DNA of 64,000 nt, taken from the NCBI GenBank assembly GCA_016841185.1, contig JAENZQ010000011.1, forward strand, positions 47,022 through 111,021, given 5' to 3'. The DNA comes from Anaerovorax odorimutans (GTDB lineage Bacteria > Bacillota > Clostridia > Peptostreptococcales > JAAYPU01). The translations under genes were made by a program, and so were the position numbers. The notes beneath the pieces were generated by a model that was not told the origin of the DNA, made no database searches, and saw only the letters and a program-made list of their open reading frames with translations. Numbering within the stretch: position 1 is the stretch's first letter; each line of letters opens with the position of its first letter. Shown piece by piece: positions 10,026 through 18,962 of this stretch.

Positions 10026-10324
10026 TTTACTCATTCCCTTCTTCATTGTTCTTGGTTATATTTCTATTTTATACCTATTTGTTTAAAAAATCGACACAAT
10101 AATTAATAATTTGCAAGGACAACCCCATTTCAATCAAGGTACGTCTCCATTAGTCACTAATTTCTCTTAAACCTTTTTACTTAAAGTGACCACAAATATT
10201 TTTGAAGTCACTCCATATGTTTTGAGTAGTATATTGATTTTAAGGAACTAATAACTACCTTGTCCTCATTATACCGTTCCTAAGCTTTTATTATTTGACC
10301 TCCCAATCCCTAATCTCTTTTCTC
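10026..10324. other. Intergenic region upstream of the cadherin/SLH gene
   Basis: 300 bases with no credible gene. On the minus strand a TATAAAAT at 10066-10075 could be a -10 element, but I found no well-spaced -35. The stretch just after the next gene's stop (10270-10325) resembles 18905-18965, which follows the paralogous 526-aa SLH gene, so the duplication extends past the stop codon. Confidence 0.4.
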
Positions 10325-13300
10325 TTACTTATTATATATCCTATATAAAAATACCGCTGCTTCTGCTCTCGTGTTGTTGCCCAAAGGATTGATGCCTTCT
10401 CCGTCACCGTTTATAAGCTCTTGTTTACCCAGTGTCGCGATACTACCTGCCGCATCGGATGCAACCAGGGATTTGTCCGCAAACTTATTAAGATCCGAAG
10501 CCGTACCCTGCCCTTCAAGTCTATTCAACATCCTTAATACTCGTTCGGTGAGCGCCATCATATCTTGCCTTGTAATACTTGCATCAGGATTGAATTTGTT
10601 GTTTCCTGTACCATTGGTAATGCCAAGCTTTTTAGCTACAGCGATTTCTTTATAATAGTAGGCATCACTGCTTATGTCATCAAAGTTTCCTTTAATTTTT
10701 GCATTAGCATTCAGCGTTCTTATTAAGAAGTAGAGATAGTCCCCTCTGGTCATATTTTCCTGTGGTGCATATTCAGTATCTGATATTCCTCTTAAAATAC
10801 CTTTTGATGCAAGCACATCTATCGATTTTTTCGCCCATGACACAGTTCCTAAATCATCAAAGGTTTTTTTCACATAGACCACTGCATAGTCGCTAAAGTG
10901 TGTGGTCGTAAATGTCACCATTTTCGTCTCTGGATTATACCTTCCGGAAGGTACCTCTATAACATTTCCACTACCATCTACATACCATACGGTGATATGT
11001 TCATTATTATCCATTTCTTCTTCAGTTGGTGTATATGGAATACTTACAGTTACAGGGGCATCTTCATTATTCCATACATAAGGTTCTCCATCTAATTCCA
11101 AGCTTAGCTTAATGACTGGTCTATCGCCTATTCTATCCCTTGTTTCTTCATCGACTTTAGACAAATCCGCTTGTGCAATGGTCAAAGATACTTTCTCTGA
11201 GCTTATTGTGACTTCTTCTATCATATTTCCCGTTAGATTAATCTCCGCTATATTTGTCTTTATATTAAACCGTACATCTGCATCATCAGACGATAAATAC
11301 GCTGTAGGTAAAGTAAATTCATATGCATCCGCATCTTTAAGTGAAGGTATTTCAATCTCTATATTCTTTTTCCCTTCATCATCAACGAATGCTTTCTCTA
11401 AGGTTGAGTCTAACGTTTCAAAATCAATTTCTGTGGAAGCAACACCCGCTTCATCTTCAGGTACCGGCGCTATGATTACATTTTGTGCGTCTGTCGATGA
11501 TTGTACTGAAGTTTCAGAGCTACTTCTTCTCCTACTACTACTATTACTACCATCGCTACTACTTTCTATAATATCGGCCATCGTTGTCGGTGCGCCGACC
11601 AACGTTAGAATATAGTTATCTTTATCCGTACCGTTCAAAGCAGAATCTGCTGTCAAGCTTACTGCCTTGTCTGCACCAATGTTTTCATCAGCAAAGGCTG
11701 CCACAGCGTTCAATGTAACATCATCGACTCCGACAATACCATCCAAAGTCAAATTATCTATATCTATAGCCGCATTGGTCGTCCCATCAAAAACTTTGTC
11801 ACTTATTGTGAAACTTCCACCTATTGTCAATTCCTTCGGGGTTATATTCGCCGTGAGTGTTGGTTGTGTCAGCGTATAATTACCGGCATCTGTTCCAGAA
11901 AGGGTCATCACTGTACTGACATTGATATTTGTCCCTGCATCCGACTGAGCAAAAGTTCCCATTGTTTGATTCGCAAGTGTAAGATCATCTCCTGTTATAA
12001 CGCCATTTAAGACGGCTCCTGTTATCGTTGCTTCAGCAGAACCATCATAAATCTTGTTTTCAGCACTAGCACTTACTGTCACCTCTTTAGCTGTTATATT
12101 TGCAGTAGCCGTTGGAGCGCCTGTCAGTGACAGTGTATAGTTATCTTTTTTTTCACCTGTCAGCGAGGAAGTACCAGTAAAGCCTACATCCTTTCCTGTT
12201 CCTGCGTTTTCATCGGAAAAGGCTACCACAGCGTTCAATGTAACATCATCAACTCCGACAACACCATCCAAAGTCAAATTGTTTATAGCTATAGCAGCGT
12301 CTGTTGTGTCATCATAAACCTTGTCACTTACTGTAAAGCTTCCACCTATGGTTAATTCCTTCGGGGTTATATCCGCAGTGAGTGTTGGTTGTGTCAGCGT
12401 ATAATTATCGGCATCTGTTCCAGAAAGGGTCATCACTATACTGACATTGATATTTGTCCCTGCATCCGACTGAGCAAAAGTTCCCGTTGTTTGATTCGCA
12501 AGTGTAACATCATCTCCTGTTATAACGCCATTTAAGACGGCTCCTGTTATCGTTGCTTCAGCAGAACCATCATAAGTCTTGTTTTCTGAAATTGCACTTA
12601 CTGTCAATTCTTTAGTCGCTATATCCGCAGCAAGGGTTGGTTGTGCCAATGTATAATTACCTGCATCCGTTCCTGTAAGAGTCATTGAAGTGCTGACTTG
12701 AATATTCGTATCTACGTCAGCTTGGGCAAATACTCCAGCAGTATGATTCTCAAGACTGACAGCGTCTCCATCTACAACATCATTTAATGTTGCGCCTGTA
12801 ATCACAGCTTCAGTGGTACCATCATAAATCTTGTCTGCTGCTGTTGCAGAACCCACCGTCAATTCTTTAGGTGCTATATCTGCAGTAGCAGTCGGTGCAC
12901 CAAAACTCGACAGTATATAATTATTGCTCTGTGCCCCTGTCAGCGAAGGATATTCAAAGCTGACTGACTTTCCAGTTCCAATATTTTCATCAGCAAAAGC
13001 CACCCTTGGGTTCAATGTAACTTCATCTCCTGTAATAAGACCCTCTAAAGTCAAATTATTAGTATCTATAGTGGCGTCGGTTGTACCATCATAAATCTTG
13101 TCATTTACTGTAAATGTTCCGCCTATTGTCATTGTCTTCTGATTAATATAGGCATTAGCAGTTGGCGCACCTGCCAAAGAAAGAATGTAGTTATCCTTAT
13201 CGGCACCGCTCAAAAAAGTATCTTCTGTTAAAATTACAGTCTTATATCCTGTGTTTCTGTCAGAGAAAGCTACCGCTGGGTTCAGTGTAACGTCATCGCC

Positions 13301-14638
13301 TTCCTCTACTCCTACCAAAGTAAGCTCGTTGTAACCGATAGCGGTATTCGTTGTACCGTCATACTCCTTGTCACCCACAAAAAAGTATCCGTCTATTGTC
13401 AATTCTTTTTTATTAACAATGACAATGGCCTGTCCTGTTCTAGTTCCAACTGTCGATGTTGAGACAGCAGATATAGTAGCCTCCCCAACTCCAACTGGCG
13501 TTACTTGGCCATTTTCATTGACTGCCGCTACATTGGAATCACTGGTAGACCACAGAACCGTTTGAACAGCATCATTGGGTGCAATTGTAGCTGATAAAGT
13601 TTCTGAGATAGAATCTCCATATGTAAAATCTAAAGCAGCAGGACTCATAGTAACACTTTCTGGGGCTGGTGGCGTAGGTGTATAACTACTCCCTTGTAAA
13701 TAAGGGTAAGACGCACCTTCTTTGATAGACCATACACTTGTAAAATCCCAGCTAACATCCTCAAAAGTACTTTGCTGTACCATCTCTGTTGTGGTCTTTG
13801 GCGTTCCGCTATGAAATGTTTGACCGCTGTTATTTGTCGCTATTCCGTTTGTGCTGACATTATAAAAAGTTGAAGCGTTTATATAAGTGTTTCCCGTCAA
13901 TCCGCCTAGGTCACTCCCTTCATCAACTGTCACAATCCCTACTGAATAACAATAAATAATACTTCCTCCGTTGTTATATCCCACTAAACCACCAACTGTA
14001 CCGGTTCCATCCACATTACAGATTGCATAGGAATTGGAAATCTGACCCATACTTGCTCCCACTAATCCGCCTACATTATTCGATGTGCCGGTAACATTAC
14101 CCGTAGCAAAAGAATTCGAAATACTCCCATAACTACCACCAGCAAAGGCCCCTACAAGGAAATCTCCTGTAATATTTACATCCTTTAGTCCTAAGTTAGA
14201 AATTATTGCGGTATCATCTAGTAAAGAAAACAAACCTACATATCCCGTTGAAGGCCTATCGATAAAAAGTCCCGTGATAATATGATTATTACCATCAAAA
14301 GTACCGGTAAAAGGTGTCCCCGATGTTCCTATAGGAATCCATCCATTCTCATTATATCCTCCTCCGCCTTCTGACAAATATGTAGTCAAATCAATGTCGT
14401 TAATCAAAATGAAATGACTACCCAAGTAGTTTCTGACATCATCAAGTTGTTCCGGTGTTGAAATCTGATAAGGTGTTTCCGATGAGCCATCTCCACCTGA
14501 AAAAGCCCATACTCTACCCGAAAACAACAAAAACATCAGGAGGATCACTGACGACATTAAAATAAGCTTTTTCAGTTTTTGAACAAAGCATCTTTCTGTA
14601 AACCCCACAATTTCTTCAGAACCGTACCATTTTTCCAT
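10325..14638 (-). CDS. Secreted GLUG/YDG-repeat SLH surface protein
   Basis: 1437 residues; ATG at 14638 with GGAAGGAG 9 nt upstream. After a signal peptide come a GLUG-motif region (~45-320, repeated G-G-L-V-G units separated by N-S-Y-A or similar), a Big_2-like Ig domain (~325-410) and seven YDG-type repeats (~410-1015; each has K-x-Y-D-G-T-T or a variant, then D-x-V-T-L and D-N-Y-x-L). A Ser/Arg-rich linker, a conserved beta domain and three C-terminal SLH domains follow. The last ~300 residues closely match the 526-aa protein at 18963-20543. GLUG and YDG modules are typical of adhesins. A tandem 525-bp DNA duplication lies in the YDG region. Upstream is a membrane LuxR regulator gene, separated by a terminator. 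Confidence 0.88.
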   Translation of the reverse strand: MEKWYGSEEIVGFTERCFVQKLKKLILMSSVILLMFLLFSGRVWAFSGGDGSSETPYQISTPEQLDDVRNYLGSHFILINDIDLTTYLSEGGGGYNENGWIPIGTSGTPFTGTFDGNNHIITGLFIDRPSTGYVGLFSLLDDTAIISNLGLKDVNITGDFLVGAFAGGSYGSISNSFATGNVTGTSNNVGGLVGASMGQISNSYAICNVDGTGTVGGLVGYNNGGSIIYCYSVGIVTVDEGSDLGGLTGNTYINASTFYNVSTNGIATNNSGQTFHSGTPKTTTEMVQQSTFEDVSWDFTSVWSIKEGASYPYLQGSSYTPTPPAPESVTMSPAALDFTYGDSISETLSATIAPNDAVQTVLWSTSDSNVAAVNENGQVTPVGVGEATISAVSTSTVGTRTGQAIVIVNKKELTIDGYFFVGDKEYDGTTNTAIGYNELTLVGVEEGDDVTLNPAVAFSDRNTGYKTVILTEDTFLSGADKDNYILSLAGAPTANAYINQKTMTIGGTFTVNDKIYDGTTDATIDTNNLTLEGLITGDEVTLNPRVAFADENIGTGKSVSFEYPSLTGAQSNNYILSSFGAPTATADIAPKELTVGSATAADKIYDGTTEAVITGATLNDVVDGDAVSLENHTAGVFAQADVDTNIQVSTSMTLTGTDAGNYTLAQPTLAADIATKELTVSAISENKTYDGSAEATITGAVLNGVITGDDVTLANQTTGTFAQSDAGTNINVSIVMTLSGTDADNYTLTQPTLTADITPKELTIGGSFTVSDKVYDDTTDAAIAINNLTLDGVVGVDDVTLNAVVAFSDENAGTGKDVGFTGTSSLTGEKKDNYTLSLTGAPTATANITAKEVTVSASAENKIYDGSAEATITGAVLNGVITGDDLTLANQTMGTFAQSDAGTNINVSTVMTLSGTDAGNYTLTQPTLTANITPKELTIGGSFTISDKVFDGTTNAAIDIDNLTLDGIVGVDDVTLNAVAAFADENIGADKAVSLTADSALNGTDKDNYILTLVGAPTTMADIIESSSDGSNSSSRRRSSSETSVQSSTDAQNVIIAPVPEDEAGVASTEIDFETLDSTLEKAFVDDEGKKNIEIEIPSLKDADAYEFTLPTAYLSSDDADVRFNIKTNIAEINLTGNMIEEVTISSEKVSLTIAQADLSKVDEETRDRIGDRPVIKLSLELDGEPYVWNNEDAPVTVSIPYTPTEEEMDNNEHITVWYVDGSGNVIEVPSGRYNPETKMVTFTTTHFSDYAVVYVKKTFDDLGTVSWAKKSIDVLASKGILRGISDTEYAPQENMTRGDYLYFLIRTLNANAKIKGNFDDISSDAYYYKEIAVAKKLGITNGTGNNKFNPDASITRQDMMALTERVLRMLNRLEGQGTASDLNKFADKSLVASDAAGSIATLGKQELINGDGEGINPLGNNTRAEAAVFLYRIYNK
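11690..12590. repeat. Tandem duplication inside the YDG-repeat region, 525-bp period
   Basis: 11690-12060 and 12215-12590 are highly similar at DNA level, offset by exactly 525 bp (175 codons), preserving frame. Each copy encodes one KIYDG/KTYDG-type and one KVYD/KVFD-type unit. Such in-frame repeats permit copy-number variation by recombination. Confidence 0.75.
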
Positions 14639-14788
14639 TAATTTTTTCTCCTTCCAAAAGTGATTAATCCAAAATTTATTCTTATGTTCTATGATAAAGT
14701 GTTATCGTGTCGGTCAGATGAACATTGGCGTCGCCCTTCCATGTCCTAAAATGCCTGACTTAGGCATTTGTGTCTTCCCGTCGCTCCT

Positions 14789-14860
14789 TCATACGCCTAT
14801 CAAGAACAGAATCAGGATGGTTATTAAAATTATTGTGATAACCAAAATCAAAATCTTCAT
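14789..14860 (-). CDS. Possible very small hydrophobic peptide
   Basis: A 23-residue open frame starting at 14860 is nearly all Ile/Leu/Val/Thr and could form one membrane helix; in-frame ATGs at 14893 and 14899 would extend it to 34-36 residues. No strong ribosome site is present (GAGAG only). A 5-nt-loop hairpin (ATGCCT/AGGCAT, about 14751-14767) with a short T-run follows it. The rest of 14639-15009 shows no other gene. It resembles small membrane peptides in size and composition only; it may be chance. Confidence 0.2.
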   Translation of the reverse strand: MKILILVITIILITILILFLIGV

Positions 14861-14940
14861 ACTCTCATCATCCAAAATAACACCCCACTCCATAAACATG
14901 TACAAAATACCTTTCAATATATATCATCTTAATTAAAAAA

Positions 14941-14970
14941 ACAAAAAAAACATCCCACTTTTTGTGGGAT
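14941..14970 (-). terminator. Terminator of the membrane LuxR regulator
   Basis: The ATCCCAC/GTGGGAT stem (14952-14958 with 14964-14970) is followed on the minus strand by a long T-run (14941-14951). It lies 40 nt past the stop at 15010. Confidence 0.85.
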
Positions 14971-15009
14971 TTTGTAGAGTATTGATTGTCTTTAACATTT
15001 ATTATCTAA

Positions 15010-16419
15010 TTATATGCTATTCTTTTCTTTTCTCGTGGCAAGGTGCATCAGCTCTTTTTTTCTTGTAACCCCATATTTCCCAAAGATGTTTTTCAAGTGG
15101 GTCTTCACCGTATGCTCGCTGATAAATAATTCCTGTGCAATATCTTTGTTAGTCATTCCTTGAAGGGTTAGTTTAACCACCTCTTCTTCCCTTTGGGTCA
15201 ACTTTTGATTTGGCAATAGATATTGCATTAATACTTGGAAGGGACTCATTTTAAAATGACCTTCAACTTCGCATTCATTTTTCATAACCAGTGCTGTTTT
15301 TTGTTCAATAGACTTGATCAACCAGGGTATTACAATGATTGCCAGCAAAATACTGCTTGCGGATAGAAGTGCTATGATAAAATTGGTATTTTCATTGGCA
15401 TTTAAAAGCTGTATCCCGATAAAATCACCAAATAGAATGCTGGATGTGTTTGCTGCTAAAATAATCCCGAATATTTTATAGGGCTCACCATAAATCAAAG
15501 CCAGGCTACTCAAGGTCGTCCATAGAAATAAGTCTATGAAGGCAAACGATGATTCCATCAGCCCGATAGTCATGATATATCCTGAATGAAATTCGCCCAA
15601 TAGCGCAAAGGCTATAAAGGCCAACCCCAAAAATGACACACCTAGATAAATAATCAAAGTTCTGTTCACTTGCCGATTTGCCTTATAGATTACAATCAAT
15701 GCGGTAATATATATGATAAATGGGTAATAGGTCCCAAACATTTCACTAACACTCAAAGCCGGTAGCATGATGCGATACATAAATCCGCCATTAAGGTAGA
15801 TTGCGAAGATAAATAAAGAGAATATTAATACCAGTGGCTTGGATAAAGGCACCTGCACATAGGGCTTTATCAGCTTACCTCGAAACGCCTTAGAGGCTTT
15901 AAGCATCATCATTGCATTCAGAATAAGAGGAATATTGATCAATACCAATATAATTTTCGTCGGAAATAATGATGCTAAAAAAGTGAAAATCAATAATAAC
16001 AAATTAGTGCCGATGATAACCAGTGACATAATTTTAATCCGATCAGCTACCTGACCCGATAAAGCATATATCACACTCCACCCTAAAACATAAAAAGCTG
16101 ATGATACGCCCATGACTGCCATACCCACCATCCATATCCACTGGGAAGATATCAATAGTATACAGTTGAAAGCTATGGTTATTAAAAGGCTTATTATCAT
16201 TATTGAGTGCCAGCGACTTTTGTCCTTTAAGCTCACGCCTGCCATCAGATAAGTTATTGTATGACAAATAATAAAAGTGGTTATTAATGAAATGCCATCC
16301 AAATTTTCAATAGAAATAACCTTGGAAAATACAGGTCCATAAAAAGGCAAAGATAAAAGCCAGCCGAAATATAGAATCATCGACCATATAATAAAATTTT
16401 TGATAGTACGATCTGCCAT
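15010..16419 (-). CDS. Polytopic membrane protein with C-terminal LuxR DNA-binding domain
   Basis: About 469 residues. The N-terminal ~385 residues form about twelve hydrophobic segments arranged like an MFS-type transporter. The C-terminal ~65 residues are a LuxR helix-turn-helix (L-T-Q-R-E-E-E-V-V-K-L ... I-S-E-H-T-V-K-T-H-L-K-N-I-F). This architecture is known in Clostridia and Coriobacteria as a one-component, membrane-bound regulator; whether the membrane part still transports or only senses is unknown. I favour the ATG at 16419 (GAGAGTGAT upstream) over the ATG at 16449, which has no ribosome site, but neither is strong. It lies upstream of the GLUG/YDG/SLH gene in the same direction, and is cut off from it by a terminator. 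Confidence 0.85.
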   Translation of the reverse strand: MADRTIKNFIIWSMILYFGWLLSLPFYGPVFSKVISIENLDGISLITTFIICHTITYLMAGVSLKDKSRWHSIMIISLLITIAFNCILLISSQWIWMVGMAVMGVSSAFYVLGWSVIYALSGQVADRIKIMSLVIIGTNLLLLIFTFLASLFPTKIILVLINIPLILNAMMMLKASKAFRGKLIKPYVQVPLSKPLVLIFSLFIFAIYLNGGFMYRIMLPALSVSEMFGTYYPFIIYITALIVIYKANRQVNRTLIIYLGVSFLGLAFIAFALLGEFHSGYIMTIGLMESSFAFIDLFLWTTLSSLALIYGEPYKIFGIILAANTSSILFGDFIGIQLLNANENTNFIIALLSASSILLAIIVIPWLIKSIEQKTALVMKNECEVEGHFKMSPFQVLMQYLLPNQKLTQREEEVVKLTLQGMTNKDIAQELFISEHTVKTHLKNIFGKYGVTRKKELMHLATRKEKNSI

Positions 16420-16680
16420 ATATATCACTCTCAACCATAATAAATTCACTGAATACAGACATTTTACTTATGATGAATTATATCATAGTTTGTCGTTTTC
16501 TGGCATTTTATTTCTTCCTCATCTTATCTTTATGTATTTTGGCTAATGACCAATCCAATTTGGAAAATAAAGTCTTTTGGTTTTATATCGCATTTGCTTT
16601 ACGCACGATCTTACCCCCTTCGTACATCGCTCTAAAGCTGCCACACTCCAATGTTAAAATGATTAAGATACTACGGCTTA

Positions 16681-17748
16681 TTAAATAGCTTTTGCTAATT
16701 CTTTTATTACTTTTAACATAAACCTAAGGCCTTTACTCTTGTAAGAAACATCATTAAAATTTCCAATCAAATAAGCATCCAATTCTGGATGGTAAAACAT
16801 AAATGCCCCTGTTACACCAACACATCCCCAGCAATTATATTTTTGAGGCATGAGAACCGGAATAGTTCTAAATTGCCAAATACCATAACCATAATCTATT
16901 CCAAAATATAAATTATTTGCATCATTTTTCATTTTTTCTAAAGTATCTTTTGAGACGATTTGACCTGCCACCAAAGCCTTCATAAATTTAAGTAAATCCT
17001 CATTAGTAGCTACAACCCCACCACCGGCATAGTCAAGTTCAGCAAAGTCTTTTAATTCATTCACTATCGTCCCGTTGATACTAAAATGGGCAATTGGATA
17101 TGAATATTCTTTTATGGGATCAGAATAGTGCAGCATAGATGCATTCTCCATTCCAAGAGGAAGAAAAATATAATCCTTCAACACTTCATGAAATGGCTTA
17201 CCTGTAATATTTTCAATGATCAATCCTAAAAGATGATAATTCGTATCCGTATATTTTGTTTTTTCTCCAGGTGGGCAATAAGGTTTTAAATTATTTTTAC
17301 CCCAGTTAATAGCTTCCCGTGGGCTCGTATTAAATTCCTTTTCGTCCAGAAGCTTATCTATTAGCGGCCAAAAATAATCATATAAACCTGATGTTTGTTG
17401 CAACAGATGTTTGATTTTAATGTCATTTGTATAATCTTTACCTTTGTAAATATGAAGGCCCTTCAATATTTCCTCATCTAAAAAGTTACTTATTCTATCA
17501 TCAAAAGATAGTTCTCCCTTTTCATGCAAGATACTAACAATAGTTGATGTAAATAATTTACCAACACTAGCCATATAATTCGGTTGTTGCGGATTAGCAG
17601 TTATGTTACCTGTTGCACCTTCTGCAATATTCATATGAAGATTCAACTTTTCCGAATGAACCAATAAATAAGCATTCTTTACTTTAGAATCTTTTCGCAC
17701 TTGCTTCCTAAACATATCTTCAATTATTTTCATCTTTTCTTTTTTCAT
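16681..17748 (-). CDS. Serine hydrolase, class C beta-lactamase/DD-peptidase fold
   Basis: About 355 residues without a signal peptide. The SxxK catalytic motif is S61-V-G-K64, the second motif is Y-T-D-T-N-Y, and G-V-T-G-A near the C-terminus stands in for the KTG box. These match the Beta-lactamase (PF00144) family, which includes esterases, D-aminopeptidases and peptidoglycan-acting enzymes; the substrate cannot be assigned. I start it at the ATG at 17748 after GGAAAGG/AAAGGG; an in-frame TTG at 17766 would include the ribosome site. It lies 34 nt downstream of the EFR1-type ferredoxin gene and is probably co-transcribed with it. A second member of the family is at 47653-48834. Confidence 0.85.
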   Translation of the reverse strand: MKKEKMKIIEDMFRKQVRKDSKVKNAYLLVHSEKLNLHMNIAEGATGNITANPQQPNYMASVGKLFTSTIVSILHEKGELSFDDRISNFLDEEILKGLHIYKGKDYTNDIKIKHLLQQTSGLYDYFWPLIDKLLDEKEFNTSPREAINWGKNNLKPYCPPGEKTKYTDTNYHLLGLIIENITGKPFHEVLKDYIFLPLGMENASMLHYSDPIKEYSYPIAHFSINGTIVNELKDFAELDYAGGGVVATNEDLLKFMKALVAGQIVSKDTLEKMKNDANNLYFGIDYGYGIWQFRTIPVLMPQKYNCWGCVGVTGAFMFYHPELDAYLIGNFNDVSYKSKGLRFMLKVIKELAKAI

Positions 17749-17782
17749 TTTCCCTTTCCTTTCCAAAATCCATCACAAAATA

Positions 17783-18616
17783 TTAATAGAGGCCGTTTTT
17801 AACATGGTCTTGATTATGAGTCCCTTGAATCAGATCTATAGCCTTTACCTTAGGGTGATGATAATGTTTAATAAATATTTCTTCAAAACTGTATTTACCA
17901 AGATGTATCGCAGCCTTTGGACACCATTGCAAACAGGCAAAACAACCTGTACAATCACTGCCAAACACATGTTTACCATTAACCCATTCAATATTATTTA
18001 TGGGACAAATATTAATACATTGATTGCAGCTTATACAATCTTGCATTACTGTAAAGCTAAAAGATTTTGCACCCTTAAAAATCAGCTTAAACAAGAAACT
18101 CATCAGGTTTGGAAATTGCCTAATTATAGTCCTATCCTCAAAGATAGATGTTCTCTCAACAAAACCTGTAATCCCTTCCTTAAGGTTTTTGCTTATGATA
18201 GCTATCTTTTTATCGGCATGAGCAAGTCTTATGTTATTTTCTTCCTCCGTAAAGCCTGTAGAACCTACTGCATTATGTGGGGATTTAATACCGTATCCCT
18301 GGGACAAAGCAACACCTTTCTTTCTTAGAGTATTATTAAAATGGTTTAAAGAAGATGATAAAGCTATTCCATAGGTCCCGATGGCGATGATTCGATTTGC
18401 TTTTATACTTGAAAGATTCTCAATAATATCCGTAACCTTCTTTGGAGGTTTAAAATCATAAATAGGAAAAACAAAACACAGTGTGTCAGCTTCTATGATA
18501 TCTCCCTTTTTCAAGGATACAATAGGTTTTAATATTGCGTTAATGTTATTGCTAATTGTTTTAGCAACATAATATGAATTTCCCGTACCTGAAAAGTAGT
18601 AAGTTACATTTGACAT
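17783..18616 (-). CDS. EFR1-family flavodoxin-ferredoxin
   Basis: About 277 residues. The N-terminus has a flavodoxin-like FMN phosphate loop (Y-F-S-G-T-G-N-S). Two 4Fe-4S clusters near residues 190-235 are marked by C-I-S-C-N-Q-C-I-N-I-C-P and C-T-G-C-F-A-C-L-Q-W-C-P. This is the EFR1 arrangement common in anaerobes, presumably an intramolecular electron carrier; the partner is unknown. The start is the ATG at 18616 with GGGGAG 8 nt upstream; the in-frame TTG two codons earlier is too close to that site. Downstream is a serine hydrolase gene. An inverted repeat lies upstream at 18694-18717. Confidence 0.88.
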   Translation of the reverse strand: MSNVTYYFSGTGNSYYVAKTISNNINAILKPIVSLKKGDIIEADTLCFVFPIYDFKPPKKVTDIIENLSSIKANRIIAIGTYGIALSSSLNHFNNTLRKKGVALSQGYGIKSPHNAVGSTGFTEEENNIRLAHADKKIAIISKNLKEGITGFVERTSIFEDRTIIRQFPNLMSFLFKLIFKGAKSFSFTVMQDCISCNQCINICPINNIEWVNGKHVFGSDCTGCFACLQWCPKAAIHLGKYSFEEIFIKHYHHPKVKAIDLIQGTHNQDHVKNGLY

Positions 18617-18693
18617 TTTCAAATCTCCCCAATTATTTATTAATTGCTTGCGGCTCTTTTGACTAATATTTCATTTAACATCTGATATAATTG

Positions 18694-18717
18694 TACCATG
18701 ATTTCAATAATATGGTA
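18694..18717 (-). promoter_or_regulatory. Possible operator upstream of the EFR1 gene
   Basis: TACCAT (18694-18699) and ATGGTA (18712-18717) form an inverted repeat with a 12-nt spacer, next to a TACAAT-like -10 on the minus strand about 75 nt before the EFR1 start. No clear -35 was found. The rest of 18617-18867 shows no gene. Confidence 0.35.
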
Positions 18718-18867
18718 TATAATTCGTAAACAAGATCGCAAGTCAATTATACTCATAAACAGCTAAACTTACTTCAAAAAAAGTCCTATTATTCAATGCC
18801 ATCACAATTAGTACTCTCATGTATTAATGTAAGTTGCGGATGAAATGGCTTTCCTCAGACAAGAAAA

Positions 18868-18905
18868 AGATAGCCTTTTGGTGTGTTTGCACCTGATGGC
18901 TATCT
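18868..18905 (-). terminator. Terminator after the 526-aa SLH gene
   Basis: An outer AGATAGCC/GGCTATCT stem (18868-18875, 18898-18905) contains an inner GGTG/CACC stem. On the minus strand a T-rich stretch follows. It ends the operon that runs from the DUF2442 gene at 23567. Confidence 0.75.
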
Positions 18906-18962
18906 GTTTCTATTATTGCGTTCATAAGCTTTTATTATTTGATCCCTGATTCCTAATCTCTT

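Noticed and set aside
16470..16688. 72-codon plus-strand frame with hydrophobic start
   Set aside because: No ribosome site and no family resemblance; runs to the 3' end of a convergent gene.
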